A DNA stretch of 64,000 bases from Alcaligenes faecalis (GTDB lineage: Bacteria; Pseudomonadota; Gammaproteobacteria; Burkholderiales; Burkholderiaceae_B), in NCBI RefSeq assembly GCF_002443155.1, contig NZ_CP023667.1, positions 1,860,001 to 1,924,000 on the forward strand. Direction: 5' to 3'. The translations under genes were made by a program, and so were the position numbers. This document shows positions 17,639-25,557 of this stretch, piece by piece; the first letter of the stretch is position 1; each line of letters opens with the position of its first letter. The notes under the pieces are model-generated. The model made no database searches. It saw only the letters and a list, made by a program, of their open reading frames with translations, and was not told the origin of the DNA.

Positions 17639-19024
17639 TTACTTGCCGCGCAAGGCTGATTGAGCACCGCGCAGCGCCGTGCGCAAGCCCTCTTCCAATA
17701 CGGGGTGGTAGAACGGCATGGCCAGCATCTGATCCAGGGTCAGCCCCATCTGCAAGGACCAGGCCAACAAATGGGCGATATGTTCGGCTTGAGGCCCGAC
17801 CATCTCAGCTCCCAGGAACTTGCCTTCCTTATCCGCATACACATGCAGCAAGCCACGGTTGACCAGCATCACGCGGGCACGGCCCTGATTGCCGAAGTTC
17901 ACACTCCCTGTCACCGCGCCTTCTGGCAGGGATTTAAAGGGCGTGCCAACCACGGCCACCTGTGGATCCGTGAACATCACCGCCATGCGCGCACGACGCG
18001 TCATAGGCTCGTCCTGGCCATTGCTGACGGCCTGCAAAGCAGCAAGACGACCATCATCCGCTGCCTCGTGCAAGATCGGCGCACGCTGGTTCACATCACC
18101 CGCCAGATAAATGGAGGTGCCTTTTAGCTGCAGGCTGGCAGGGTCATACACTACTCGTCCTTTGCTATCCCACTGTGCAGGAGTATTGTCCAGCCCCAGA
18201 TTATCCAACTGTGGTCTGCGGCCTGCGGCGCCGAGAACGTAGTCGTAATCCTCGACCAGTTCCTTACCGTCCACCTGCAAGCGCACGCGCGCCTTGCCAT
18301 TGACGACTTCGCTGCCCAACACGGTTACGTCAGCGCGAATGTTCAGTTCCTGATTGAAAATCGCCCGCCCAGCTTCACGCACCTCAGGATCAGAAAGCCC
18401 AGCCAGGCTCTGGCTGCGGTTGATAATGGACACCTTCACGCCCACACGCGCCAGCGCCTGACCCAACTCCAGGCCAATCACGCCCGTACCGACAACCAGC
18501 ACGCTGTCCGGTAAATCCGTCCAGTCGAACACGTCTTCGTTATTAATCAGCAAGGCACCCAGCGGCTCCAGCTCCTTGGGGCGCACGGGCGTGGAGCCGG
18601 TGGCGATAATCACGTGCCCTGCGGTGATACGGGTATGGTCATCCACTTCCAGCACATGCTCGGACACAAAACGGGCATGGCCACGCACTTTGTCTTCGGC
18701 ATCAAAGCCTTCCACATCGTCCACCACGAACTGCACAAAGCGATCCCGCTCGCGACGCACGCGGTCCATGACCTCTTTGCCTTCAATGCGGATATTGCCG
18801 TCTACGTGAACACCAAAAGGAGCGGTATGGCGGGCATGATGGGCAGCATCGGCAGCTGCGATCAGCAATTTGGATGGCATGCAGCCAACACGCGCGCACA
18901 TGGTGCCATAAGGACCTGATTCAATCATCAACGTTCGTTTGCCGGCTCGTTTGGCCGTACGATACGCTGTCATGCCTGCTGTCCCTGCTCCAATTACGGC
19001 AATATCACACTGAATTTCTTTCAT
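17639..19024 (-). CDS. Dihydrolipoamide dehydrogenase-like flavoprotein disulfide reductase
   Basis: A 461-residue FAD enzyme of the class I pyridine nucleotide-disulfide oxidoreductases. FAD-binding GAGTAG is at 12-17, the redox disulfide is C43/C48 (CARVGC), a second Rossmann motif is GTGVIGLELG, and the C-terminal pair appears as HPVLEE. The ATG at 19024 follows AAGGAGCGGTT, a strong ribosome site; the frame extends 30 codons further without support. It is not the E3 of a 2-oxoacid complex: no lipoyl domain and no complex genes nearby, and lpdA is elsewhere in the window. It is divergent from a CueR-type copper regulator, so a role in metal or thiol stress is possible. The substrate disulfide is unknown. 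Confidence 0.85.
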   Translation of the reverse strand: MKEIQCDIAVIGAGTAGMTAYRTAKRAGKRTLMIESGPYGTMCARVGCMPSKLLIAAADAAHHARHTAPFGVHVDGNIRIEGKEVMDRVRRERDRFVQFVVDDVEGFDAEDKVRGHARFVSEHVLEVDDHTRITAGHVIIATGSTPVRPKELEPLGALLINNEDVFDWTDLPDSVLVVGTGVIGLELGQALARVGVKVSIINRSQSLAGLSDPEVREAGRAIFNQELNIRADVTVLGSEVVNGKARVRLQVDGKELVEDYDYVLGAAGRRPQLDNLGLDNTPAQWDSKGRVVYDPASLQLKGTSIYLAGDVNQRAPILHEAADDGRLAALQAVSNGQDEPMTRRARMAVMFTDPQVAVVGTPFKSLPEGAVTGSVNFGNQGRARVMLVNRGLLHVYADKEGKFLGAEMVGPQAEHIAHLLAWSLQMGLTLDQMLAMPFYHPVLEEGLRTALRGAQSALRGK

Positions 19025-19152
19025 AACCGCTCCTTGAGTCCATACCAAGGCAATCAGGGGCCAGATGACCTGCCCGACCGCCCGTTCTACAATGTGCAGA
19101 ATTGACTCTTTCAATCATAACGCAGTCCCCTTGCACTGCCCGAGGAAAGCCC

Positions 19153-19569
19153 ATGCTGATTAGTGAAGCGGCCCGCATCACCGGCCTGACACCCAAGATG
19201 ATTCGGCACTATGAAGATCTGGGACTCCTGAATAGTGACCGTGCCCCCAATGGCTACCGCGTCTACCAGGATCAGGACCTGGATACCTTGCACTTTATCG
19301 TTCGTGCCAAGGACCTGGGTTTCAATCTGGCGGACATTCAGCAACTGACCAGCTTATGGCGTGATCAGCAACGCCCCAGCAGCGAGGTCAAGCAGCTGGC
19401 TCAGGCACATATCAAAGCGCTGGAAAGCCGAGCCGCCCTCTTACTGGACATGGCGGCCAAGCTGCGGGTGCTGGCTGAACAATGCCAGGGGGACCAGCAT
19501 CCCGACTGCCCCATCCTGGATGGTTTGGAAGGCGGCCATTGCTCCGGGTCGGTAAAGACCACAGCCTGA
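19153..19569 (+). CDS. cueR: MerR-family regulator, CueR-like copper sensor
   Basis: A 138-residue activator of the MerR family. The N-terminal winged helix (LISEAARITGLTPKMIRHYE) is followed by a dimerisation helix and a metal-binding loop with C111 and C119 separated by seven residues (CQGDQHPDC), the spacing of Cu(I)-sensing CueR. The ATG at 19153 follows AGGAAAGCCC. The frame extends 17 codons further without a better signal. No copA or cueO is beside it; the divergent neighbour is the E3-like flavoprotein. The intergenic sequence has TTGAAA and TAGAAC spaced 19 bases on the minus strand, the long spacer typical of MerR-activated promoters, but I see only a weak dyad inside it. Confidence 0.82.
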   Translation: MLISEAARITGLTPKMIRHYEDLGLLNSDRAPNGYRVYQDQDLDTLHFIVRAKDLGFNLADIQQLTSLWRDQQRPSSEVKQLAQAHIKALESRAALLLDMAAKLRVLAEQCQGDQHPDCPILDGLEGGHCSGSVKTTA

Positions 19570-19639
19570 GCGCAGGCTCATCCAGGCACATGCCCCGCTT
19601 GTCGGCATACCTCCCCGAACCTCTTAAAACAAAGCGGCC

Positions 19640-19677
19640 AAAAAAAACCTCTCAACCCTTCAACAAGGCTTGAGAGG
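19640..19677 (-). terminator. Terminator of the catabolic/TRAP operon
   Basis: Arms CCTCTCAA (19648-19655) and TTGAGAGG (19670-19677) enclose a nested CCTT/AAGG stem. On the minus strand they are followed by a run of eight T. It lies just after the dctM-like stop and ends the 12-gene operon. Confidence 0.85.
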
Positions 19678-19707
19678 CAGCGGCATCGTGCCAAAGCTCC
19701 AGATAGG

Positions 19708-20994
19708 CTAGGAACCAGCCACCAAATTAGGCAGCCACACCGACACTTGCGGGAACAGGGTCAAGATAATGAGTACCAGCAAGGCCGTGAACAGGAAGGG
19801 AGCAATCCCCACCACGCCACGCTCCAAAGAGATGCGAGCCAGCAAGGACGAGATATTCAGGCACAAGCCGGCGGGTGGTGTAATCAGACCGATGCACAGG
19901 TTCACGACGGCAACCACGGTAAAGTGAGTCGGATCAATCCCCAGCTTCATCGCAATGGGATAGAGCACAGGAATCAACATCACCAAGGCGGCGTTGGTTT
20001 CCAGGAACATACCCACGATCAGCAACAGCACATTGACGAACAGCAGGAACACAAGCGGGTTGCTGATGTTTTCCAAAACGAAAGCGGAAATGGCTTCGGG
20101 AATACTGACGTACGCCAGCAGCCAGCTAAAGACACGCGCTGCTGCAACGATGATCATGATCACAGCGGTGGTATGAGCGGCGCCCACCAGGCTGTCTACA
20201 AAGATTTTCCAGGTGATCTGACGGTAAACCAACGTCCCGACGAGCAAGGCATAAATCACCGCCATGATGGCGGCCTCGGTAATATTGAAAATACCACTGC
20301 GAATGCCACCCAGAATAAAGACTGGCAGCAACAAGGCGAAGACCGAGTTCTTAAAGGTAATCCAGATTTCCTGGCCCGAAGCTTTACCTTGCGTTGGGAA
20401 ATTATTACGTTTACTGATCCACCAGCTCATCACCAGCATGGACAGCATATAAAGAGCACCTGGCACCACACCGGCCAAGAACAAGGTCGTGATGGACTGG
20501 CCTGTCAGTACGGCCACCACAATAAACGGGATGGAAGGCGGAATGATGGGAGCCACCACGTTCGCGGCTGCAATAACGCCGCCTGCAAAACCGGGGGGAT
20601 AGCCAGATCGAATCATGGCGGGAATCATGATACGGCCTAACGCACTGGTGTCTGCCACAGCCGAGCCGGAGATACCGGCAAACATGCCCGAGGCCAGCAC
20701 ACCGCTCATGGCCAGTCCACCTTTGAAACGGCCCAACAAGGCATTGGCAAAATCCAGCAAGCGACTGGTCAAGCCACCGGAGGTCATCAAGCTACCGGCC
20801 AAGACAAAGAACGGAATGGCCAGCAAGGAAAAACTGTCCAGTCCGCTGAACAATTGCTGTGGAACCGCCATCAAGCTGATATCACCCAGTGCTACCAAAG
20901 CAGCCAGAACGCCCGCCGTGATGGCAAAGCCGATCGGCATGCCAATCAGCATGAGAATGAGCGTCAGAAGGGTAATTAAGGTTACGGTGATCAT
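19708..20994 (-). CDS. dctM: TRAP transporter large permease, DctM type
   Basis: Inner-membrane large subunit of a tripartite ATP-independent periplasmic transporter, which uses the sodium or proton gradient to import organic acids. The 428 residues are almost all hydrophobic, with about twelve predicted membrane segments, beginning MITVTLITLLTLILMLIGMP and with family motifs such as AIPFFVLAGSLM and GVIAAANVVAPIIPPSIPF. It starts 18 bases after dctQ. It is the last gene of the operon and its stop is followed by a good terminator. The substrate is expected to be the compound degraded by the upstream genes. Confidence 0.95.
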   Translation of the reverse strand: MITVTLITLLTLILMLIGMPIGFAITAGVLAALVALGDISLMAVPQQLFSGLDSFSLLAIPFFVLAGSLMTSGGLTSRLLDFANALLGRFKGGLAMSGVLASGMFAGISGSAVADTSALGRIMIPAMIRSGYPPGFAGGVIAAANVVAPIIPPSIPFIVVAVLTGQSITTLFLAGVVPGALYMLSMLVMSWWISKRNNFPTQGKASGQEIWITFKNSVFALLLPVFILGGIRSGIFNITEAAIMAVIYALLVGTLVYRQITWKIFVDSLVGAAHTTAVIMIIVAAARVFSWLLAYVSIPEAISAFVLENISNPLVFLLFVNVLLLIVGMFLETNAALVMLIPVLYPIAMKLGIDPTHFTVVAVVNLCIGLITPPAGLCLNISSLLARISLERGVVGIAPFLFTALLVLIILTLFPQVSVWLPNLVAGS

Positions 20995-21012
20995 AAAAAG
21001 TGTTTTCCGTAC

Positions 21013-21543
21013 TTAGGGATGCTCGTCGATGCTGCCAGATGTCCAATCAGGCTGACTGCCCAAGCGGATTAACAGCAAAATCACCACGCACAAGCCCATT
21101 CCCAGCCACAGGGACGCATAGACCCAGGACATGGGGATATCCATCGCTGCCGAGAGCTGAACCGCATTGATTTGCGCAAATTCCCAACCGTAGTAGGTAA
21201 TGCAGAGCAAGGTCGCCAGCATCAGCAGGTCGCGAATAATCAAGACGCGTCGTTTGAGCTTGCTTGAAATGTGATCCAGCAGAATCGTGACCGTGACATG
21301 ACCACTACGGCGCAATACAGCCGCACTGCCCAGTAAGGAAATCCACACCATCAAGAAGCGAGCAACTTCCTCACTCCAAGAGGACATATCTTTCAGGACG
21401 TAGCGAGAGAAGATCTGCCATGCAATAACCGCACACATCACAAACATCATGCTGCCGATAATCCAGTCCAGCGCCTTTTCAATAACAGACGCGCTTTTAT
21501 CGGCCCAATTTTCTGTTTTGGTCGGTACGTTGTTAGTTGTCAT
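21013..21543 (-). CDS. dctQ: TRAP transporter small permease, DctQ type
   Basis: Small membrane subunit of the TRAP transporter, 176 residues with four predicted membrane helices (first MFVMCAVIAWQIFSRYV; family SWSEEVARFLMVW segment following). The ATG at 21543 is preceded by AGGT at a workable distance; the frame runs 13 codons further upstream without support. It sits between the dctP-like and dctM-like genes, the usual order. Together with DctM it forms the membrane pump fed by DctP. Confidence 0.93.
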   Translation of the reverse strand: MTTNNVPTKTENWADKSASVIEKALDWIIGSMMFVMCAVIAWQIFSRYVLKDMSSWSEEVARFLMVWISLLGSAAVLRRSGHVTVTILLDHISSKLKRRVLIIRDLLMLATLLCITYYGWEFAQINAVQLSAAMDIPMSWVYASLWLGMGLCVVILLLIRLGSQPDWTSGSIDEHP

Positions 21544-21597
21544 AACTTTTACCTGTGGGGTCGGGACATGAGGGTGACGCATGTCCCGATTTTTTCA

Positions 21598-22575
21598 TTA
21601 TTGAACGGCGCGGATTTTATCCAGCCAAACCTGCAGCTCAGGGAACTCAGCATCCATGGCTTGAATCTTGGTCGCAAAGGCTTCGCGGTCAACGGCGTTG
21701 AATGCCATGCCTTTTCCGATCAGGAACTGCTTCATGTTTTCTTCTTCCACAATCATGCGATCCGTGGCTTCCTTCATCACACGCTCACCCTCTTCCTGCA
21801 GAATCTGGCGTGTTTCTTCCGGCAGTTTCTTGAAGTAGGCGTCCGAGTAGATCAATGTCATGGCGCCGATGGTGTGCTGGGTCTCAGCCACGTTCTTTTG
21901 CACTTCGAACAGATTGACGTTCTTGATCACTTCCAAGGGGTTTTCCTGACCATCGATCATGCCGTGCTGCAGGGAGGTGAACAGCTCAGCCATGCCCATA
22001 GGCACCGGGCTGGCACCCAGCGTGGTCCAGGTGCTGCGATACATGCGCAGTGGCGGGACACGCATTTTCAGGCCATGCAAATCGTCCGGGTTTTGAATCA
22101 CACGGTTCGAAGTCAGATAGCGAGCGCCACGATAGGCCGCCCCCACCAGCTTGAACCCGCTTTCCTTGGCGATCTGGTCATACAGTTCCTGGCCGACTGG
22201 ACCGGTATAAACCGCACGGTAGTGATCCATATCGCGAATCAGGTAGGGGTAGGCTTCGACACCGGCCGATTTTGCGTAGCGGTCCAGTGCTCCCACACTT
22301 TGCAGCACAATGTGGTTGGTACCCATGCGCAAACCTTCGATGGACTGAGGCCAGTCACCGGTCAAGCCATTGGCGTCGATATTGATCTTGATTTTCCCGC
22401 CCGAACGCTCTTCCACAGCAGCCTTGAAGCGCTCTGCGGTTTGCCCCCAGTGGTCCTGGGCAGCATAGATATGCGCAAACTTCAGCGTAACGGGTTTGAT
22501 TTCTGCCTGAGCGGCAACACTGCTGAACAAGCCAACAGCGGCAAAAACGGTAGCGAGTAGAGAAAACTTTTTCAT
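21598..22575 (-). CDS. dctP: TRAP transporter substrate-binding protein, DctP type
   Basis: Periplasmic solute receptor of 325 residues. A signal peptide is clear (MKKFSLLATVFAAVGLFSSV, cleavage near AQA), and the mature protein begins EIKPVTLKFAH, with the DctP-family core and the conserved GMAELFTSLQHGMIDGQENP segment. The ATG follows GGAGGAAGAC, one of the best ribosome sites in the operon, as expected for a binding protein needed in excess. Carboxylate ligands are usual in this family because a conserved arginine binds the acid group (RVPPLRMYRS is a likely region). The precise ligand cannot be read from the sequence. Confidence 0.95.
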   Translation of the reverse strand: MKKFSLLATVFAAVGLFSSVAAQAEIKPVTLKFAHIYAAQDHWGQTAERFKAAVEERSGGKIKINIDANGLTGDWPQSIEGLRMGTNHIVLQSVGALDRYAKSAGVEAYPYLIRDMDHYRAVYTGPVGQELYDQIAKESGFKLVGAAYRGARYLTSNRVIQNPDDLHGLKMRVPPLRMYRSTWTTLGASPVPMGMAELFTSLQHGMIDGQENPLEVIKNVNLFEVQKNVAETQHTIGAMTLIYSDAYFKKLPEETRQILQEEGERVMKEATDRMIVEEENMKQFLIGKGMAFNAVDREAFATKIQAMDAEFPELQVWLDKIRAVQ

Positions 22576-22614
22576 GTCTTCCTCCGTATTAATCGTTATA
22601 TGAAAAGAGGTGGA

Positions 22615-23148
22615 CTACTGACCGGAAGGACGGCCCAGGAAGCTTTGATCATCCAGAGCCAGGGTCATGGCGGTCAAGGCAGCCAGATAGCTGTAATGAC
22701 GCATGCCCATGCAAATGCCAGTAGCGGTATGAGTGAAGCTGGACTGAATGCTGCCACCGCCCAAACCACGGGCCGCGCCTGCACTTGCAGCAATATTCGA
22801 GAAGTGAACTTCCATCACAGGCAGCTCAGTGTCTTCCAGGGCATGACGCACGCCTTCCCCAATTGTGGTCAGGCCAGCGGGATTGATCAGGTAGCCATCT
22901 ACCCGATGAGCGGACTCGTGGATGTATTCCAAAATATCGCCCATGTGGTTGGACGAAAAATTTTCGACCTCTACACCCAACTGCTCACCAAAGTTGCGCA
23001 CACACGCCTTGAGCTCGTCCAGGGACTGAATGTTTCCATAGACTTTTTTGCTGCGCTTACCCAGGCTCGACATGTTCGGGCCATCAATCACAGCGATAAG
23101 GTGTTTGCGGTTGGAAGAACGGGTGATGGTGAAGTTATGTGCACTCAT
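22615..23148 (-). CDS. Divergent type II dehydroquinase (AroQ)-like protein
   Basis: A 177-residue protein with the fold signature of type II 3-dehydroquinate dehydratase, but altered. Retained: the IDGPNMSSLGKR segment with the catalytic-loop arginine, the tyrosine in KVYG, NHMGD in place of NHEGE, and the EVHFSN histidine. Changed: the substrate-binding NPGAYTH is NPAGLTT, and the HAREEFR segment with its arginine is replaced by AASAGAARG. A biosynthetic AroQ should keep these, so this is probably a relative with a different hydro-lyase or isomerase activity on an alicyclic or keto acid. It lies between an SDR and the TRAP receptor gene in the operon, with an AGAGG ribosome site. Confidence 0.75.
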   Translation of the reverse strand: MSAHNFTITRSSNRKHLIAVIDGPNMSSLGKRSKKVYGNIQSLDELKACVRNFGEQLGVEVENFSSNHMGDILEYIHESAHRVDGYLINPAGLTTIGEGVRHALEDTELPVMEVHFSNIAASAGAARGLGGGSIQSSFTHTATGICMGMRHYSYLAALTAMTLALDDQSFLGRPSGQ

Positions 23149-23174
23149 GCTTGGAAGCCTCTTGCCAAGTGGGA

Positions 23175-23930
23175 TTAGTTAAAACGCAGACCAGCATCCA
23201 CATTCAGTGTCTGACCCGTGATGTATTTGCTTTCATCGGAAGCCAGGAACATGGTGGCGCCGATCATGTCGCTGACATCCCCTTTGCGTTTCAGGGTTTG
23301 GGCAGCGATGATGGCGTCCCATTGCTCTGGACGAATGGTGTCGCGTGGCACTTCGGTCACAATGCCGTGCGGGCTGATGGCATTGACGTTGATGCAGTAT
23401 TCACCCAGCTCGGTAGCCAGGGCGCGGGTCAAGGCGACAACCGCCCCTTTGGAGGCCACGTAGTGCGCGTAATTCGCGCGGCCCGTAACCACAACGCTGG
23501 AAGAAATATTGATGATCTTGCCGCTTTGTTGCTGCTTCATGAAGGGCGATACCGCCTTGATGCAGTTAAAGACACCACGGGCATTCACGCCCATCACAAA
23601 GTCCCACTCGTCTGCGTCGATTTCTTCAAATGGCTTCATTTTCAGAGTCGAGAAAACGGCCGCATTGTTAATCAGCACGTCTACTGTGCCGAAGGCTTTG
23701 ACTGCCTGTGCAACCATCTCGGCCGTGCTCTTGTCGTCCGACACATCAACTTTGACGGCCAGGGCCTGACCATTCTCTGCCTGAATTTCTGCAGCAACAG
23801 CCTGTGCTTTTTCGATGTTCAAATCAGCAACCACCACTGCGGCACCTGCCTTGGCAAATTCTTGCGCGTAGGCACGACCAATCCCTTGGCCCGCTCCGGT
23901 GATAATCACTGTTTTATTTTCAAATCTCAC
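23175..23930 (-). CDS. Short-chain dehydrogenase/reductase
   Basis: A 251-residue NAD(P)-dependent oxidoreductase of the classical SDR family. Visible motifs: TGAGQGIG cofactor loop (about 11-18), D37 at the end of the second strand suggesting NAD preference, NNAA, catalytic serine in NISSS and the YVASK tyrosine/lysine pair. It starts with GTG at 23930 behind AAGGAACTATC. It is 26 bases from the AroQ-like gene and 38 from another SDR, so the operon carries two different SDRs, probably oxidising a hydroxyl group of the substrate or of an acyl-CoA intermediate. The substrate is unknown. Confidence 0.9.
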   Translation of the reverse strand: MRFENKTVIITGAGQGIGRAYAQEFAKAGAAVVVADLNIEKAQAVAAEIQAENGQALAVKVDVSDDKSTAEMVAQAVKAFGTVDVLINNAAVFSTLKMKPFEEIDADEWDFVMGVNARGVFNCIKAVSPFMKQQQSGKIINISSSVVVTGRANYAHYVASKGAVVALTRALATELGEYCINVNAISPHGIVTEVPRDTIRPEQWDAIIAAQTLKRKGDVSDMIGATMFLASDESKYITGQTLNVDAGLRFN

Positions 23931-23968
23931 GATAGTTCCTTCTTTGATTGGTATGGGTATGAATGTGT

Positions 23969-24715
23969 TCAGGCAGGCATACGCAAGGTAGCCATACCAC
24001 CATCAATATTGATGATGGTGCCGGTGTAGGACAGCGCACCCGGATGGGCAACGTGGGCAACCAGGCGAGCAACCTCCTCGGGCTGTACCATTTGCCCGGT
24101 GGGTTGGCGACGGTGAAACTCATTGCGCTTGGCCACCGGATCGCTAGTGCGATTGGCCAGCTCGGTCATGAAGGGGGTGTCTACGGTCGCGGGGGCGATA
24201 CCCACTACGCGAATCTGCTCGGCAATCAAATCGGCGGACATGGCCAGTGTCATGGACTGGATCGCCCCTTTGCTGGCTGAATACAGCGCACGCTCGGGTA
24301 AACCATTGATCGCGGTGCAGGAAGACATATTGACGATCACGGCATTTTTCGACTGACGCAAATACGGCAAACACGCACGCGTACTACGCATATAGCCCAG
24401 CACGTTGATGTTAAAAATGCGTAGCCAGTCTTCGTCACTGCCATCTTCTATCGTGCCCACAAAGCTCACACCGGCGTTGTTGACCAAGACATCAATACGA
24501 CCCTGTTCCTGGGCAAACCCGGCCAGCGCCCGATTCAAGGATGCCTGATCGGTCACATCGGCAATCAAAGCCGTGGCCCCTTCCGGAATGCCCTCAGGCT
24601 GACGGTCAATACCGCCAACAATGGCGCCCAGTTCCAGCAGGTGCTGGCATACAGCCTGGCCTATGCCTGCTGCGGCACCTGTGACAACAACAATTCGGCC
24701 TGTAAAGTCTGACAT
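23969..24715 (-). CDS. Short-chain dehydrogenase/reductase
   Basis: Second SDR of the operon, 248 residues from ATG 24715, preceded by GGAACGCTT. It has TGAAAGIG, NNAG, the catalytic serine in NMSSC and the YSASK pair, with D36 (GIDRQP) pointing to NAD. It differs clearly from the other SDR (for example APATVDTPFMTEL in the substrate loop), so they are unlikely to be recent duplicates. An alternative ATG at 24730 lies inside the upstream hydrolase gene. It lies 8 bases after the hydrolase stop, so translation is likely coupled. Confidence 0.9.
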   Translation of the reverse strand: MSDFTGRIVVVTGAAAGIGQAVCQHLLELGAIVGGIDRQPEGIPEGATALIADVTDQASLNRALAGFAQEQGRIDVLVNNAGVSFVGTIEDGSDEDWLRIFNINVLGYMRSTRACLPYLRQSKNAVIVNMSSCTAINGLPERALYSASKGAIQSMTLAMSADLIAEQIRVVGIAPATVDTPFMTELANRTSDPVAKRNEFHRRQPTGQMVQPEEVARLVAHVAHPGALSYTGTIINIDGGMATLRMPA

Positions 24716-24723
24716 AAGCGTTC

Positions 24724-25557
24724 CTAGCAAAAATGTGTGGTACCAGACGCCTTGAAATGCGCCAATAGCAAGGCCATCAAGGTATCGGGCGGGGTCAGCG
24801 GCAACATGTGCCCTCCCCCATCAATAACGTGCAGGGCTGTCTGTGTCTTGCCCGCCTTGTGCAAGGCATTCAGGATGATTTGCATGGCACTGGCGGGCGT
24901 AGACAGATCCTGACTGCCCGTCAGCAGCAAAGTGGCCGGCAAGTGCGCCGCCAGCTCACCGTACCCGGAAAACTGGGCAAGACTTTGCCAACTGCTCAGC
25001 AATGTCTGCACCGGAACCAGGCTGAGCTGTTGCTCTGCGTACTGTATGGCCTGGGCTAGCTCAGGGCTGGTCGCCAGGCCACCAAACCAGCGCTGCATGG
25101 TGGTCTCTACAATGGTTTGACGACTTTCATGCTGCATGGCCTGGGCCCGCTCACCAAATACCGCCAAGCCCATTGGCGGGCTGGCAATAATGCTCAGGCT
25201 TTGCACCTTTTTAGAGGGACAATCGGCCAGCCTGGCCGCTGCCAACGCCGCGATCACCCCACCAATCGAATGCCCCAGCAAATGAACCTTGTCAAAACGG
25301 CAGGACTCCACCACCTTGACGGCATCATCCACCAAGGTATCCAGGTCGAACTGCGATAACGCAGCGGCCGAGCCATGGCCTCGCAGGTCGTAACTCAGAC
25401 ACGGATAAACGGCAGCCAAGTGGCTGAACAGTGCGTCAAAGGAACGCGCATCGACCCCGATGGAGTGCAAGGCAATGACACCTTCATCGCCGCTCGTGCC
25501 CTTCTGCGCAACGAGCAAGGACCCGGGGTAAGGAAGCCTGACCAATGGGGTCGTCAT
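24724..25557 (-). CDS. Alpha/beta hydrolase
   Basis: A 277-residue alpha/beta-hydrolase-fold enzyme. The oxyanion region ALHSIGVDARSF (in place of the usual HGxG), nucleophile elbow GHSIGG, acid residue in the GSQDLSTP segment and histidine in DGGGHML form the expected triad. The ATG at 25557 overlaps the CoA-transferase stop (ATGA), so the two are translationally coupled; the GTG at 25569 is less likely. It could be an ester, lactone or C-C bond hydrolase or an acyl-CoA thioesterase. The operon context with CoA genes does not decide between these. Confidence 0.88.
   Translation of the reverse strand: MTTPLVRLPYPGSLLVAQKGTSGDEGVIALHSIGVDARSFDALFSHLAAVYPCLSYDLRGHGSAAALSQFDLDTLVDDAVKVVESCRFDKVHLLGHSIGGVIAALAAARLADCPSKKVQSLSIIASPPMGLAVFGERAQAMQHESRQTIVETTMQRWFGGLATSPELAQAIQYAEQQLSLVPVQTLLSSWQSLAQFSGYGELAAHLPATLLLTGSQDLSTPASAMQIILNALHKAGKTQTALHVIDGGGHMLPLTPPDTLMALLLAHFKASGTTHFC

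Noticed and set aside
19025..19152. Clear CueR operator in the divergent gap
   Set aside because: A long-spacer promoter pattern exists, but the dyad inside it (CAAT-N7-ATTG) is too short to be called an operator.
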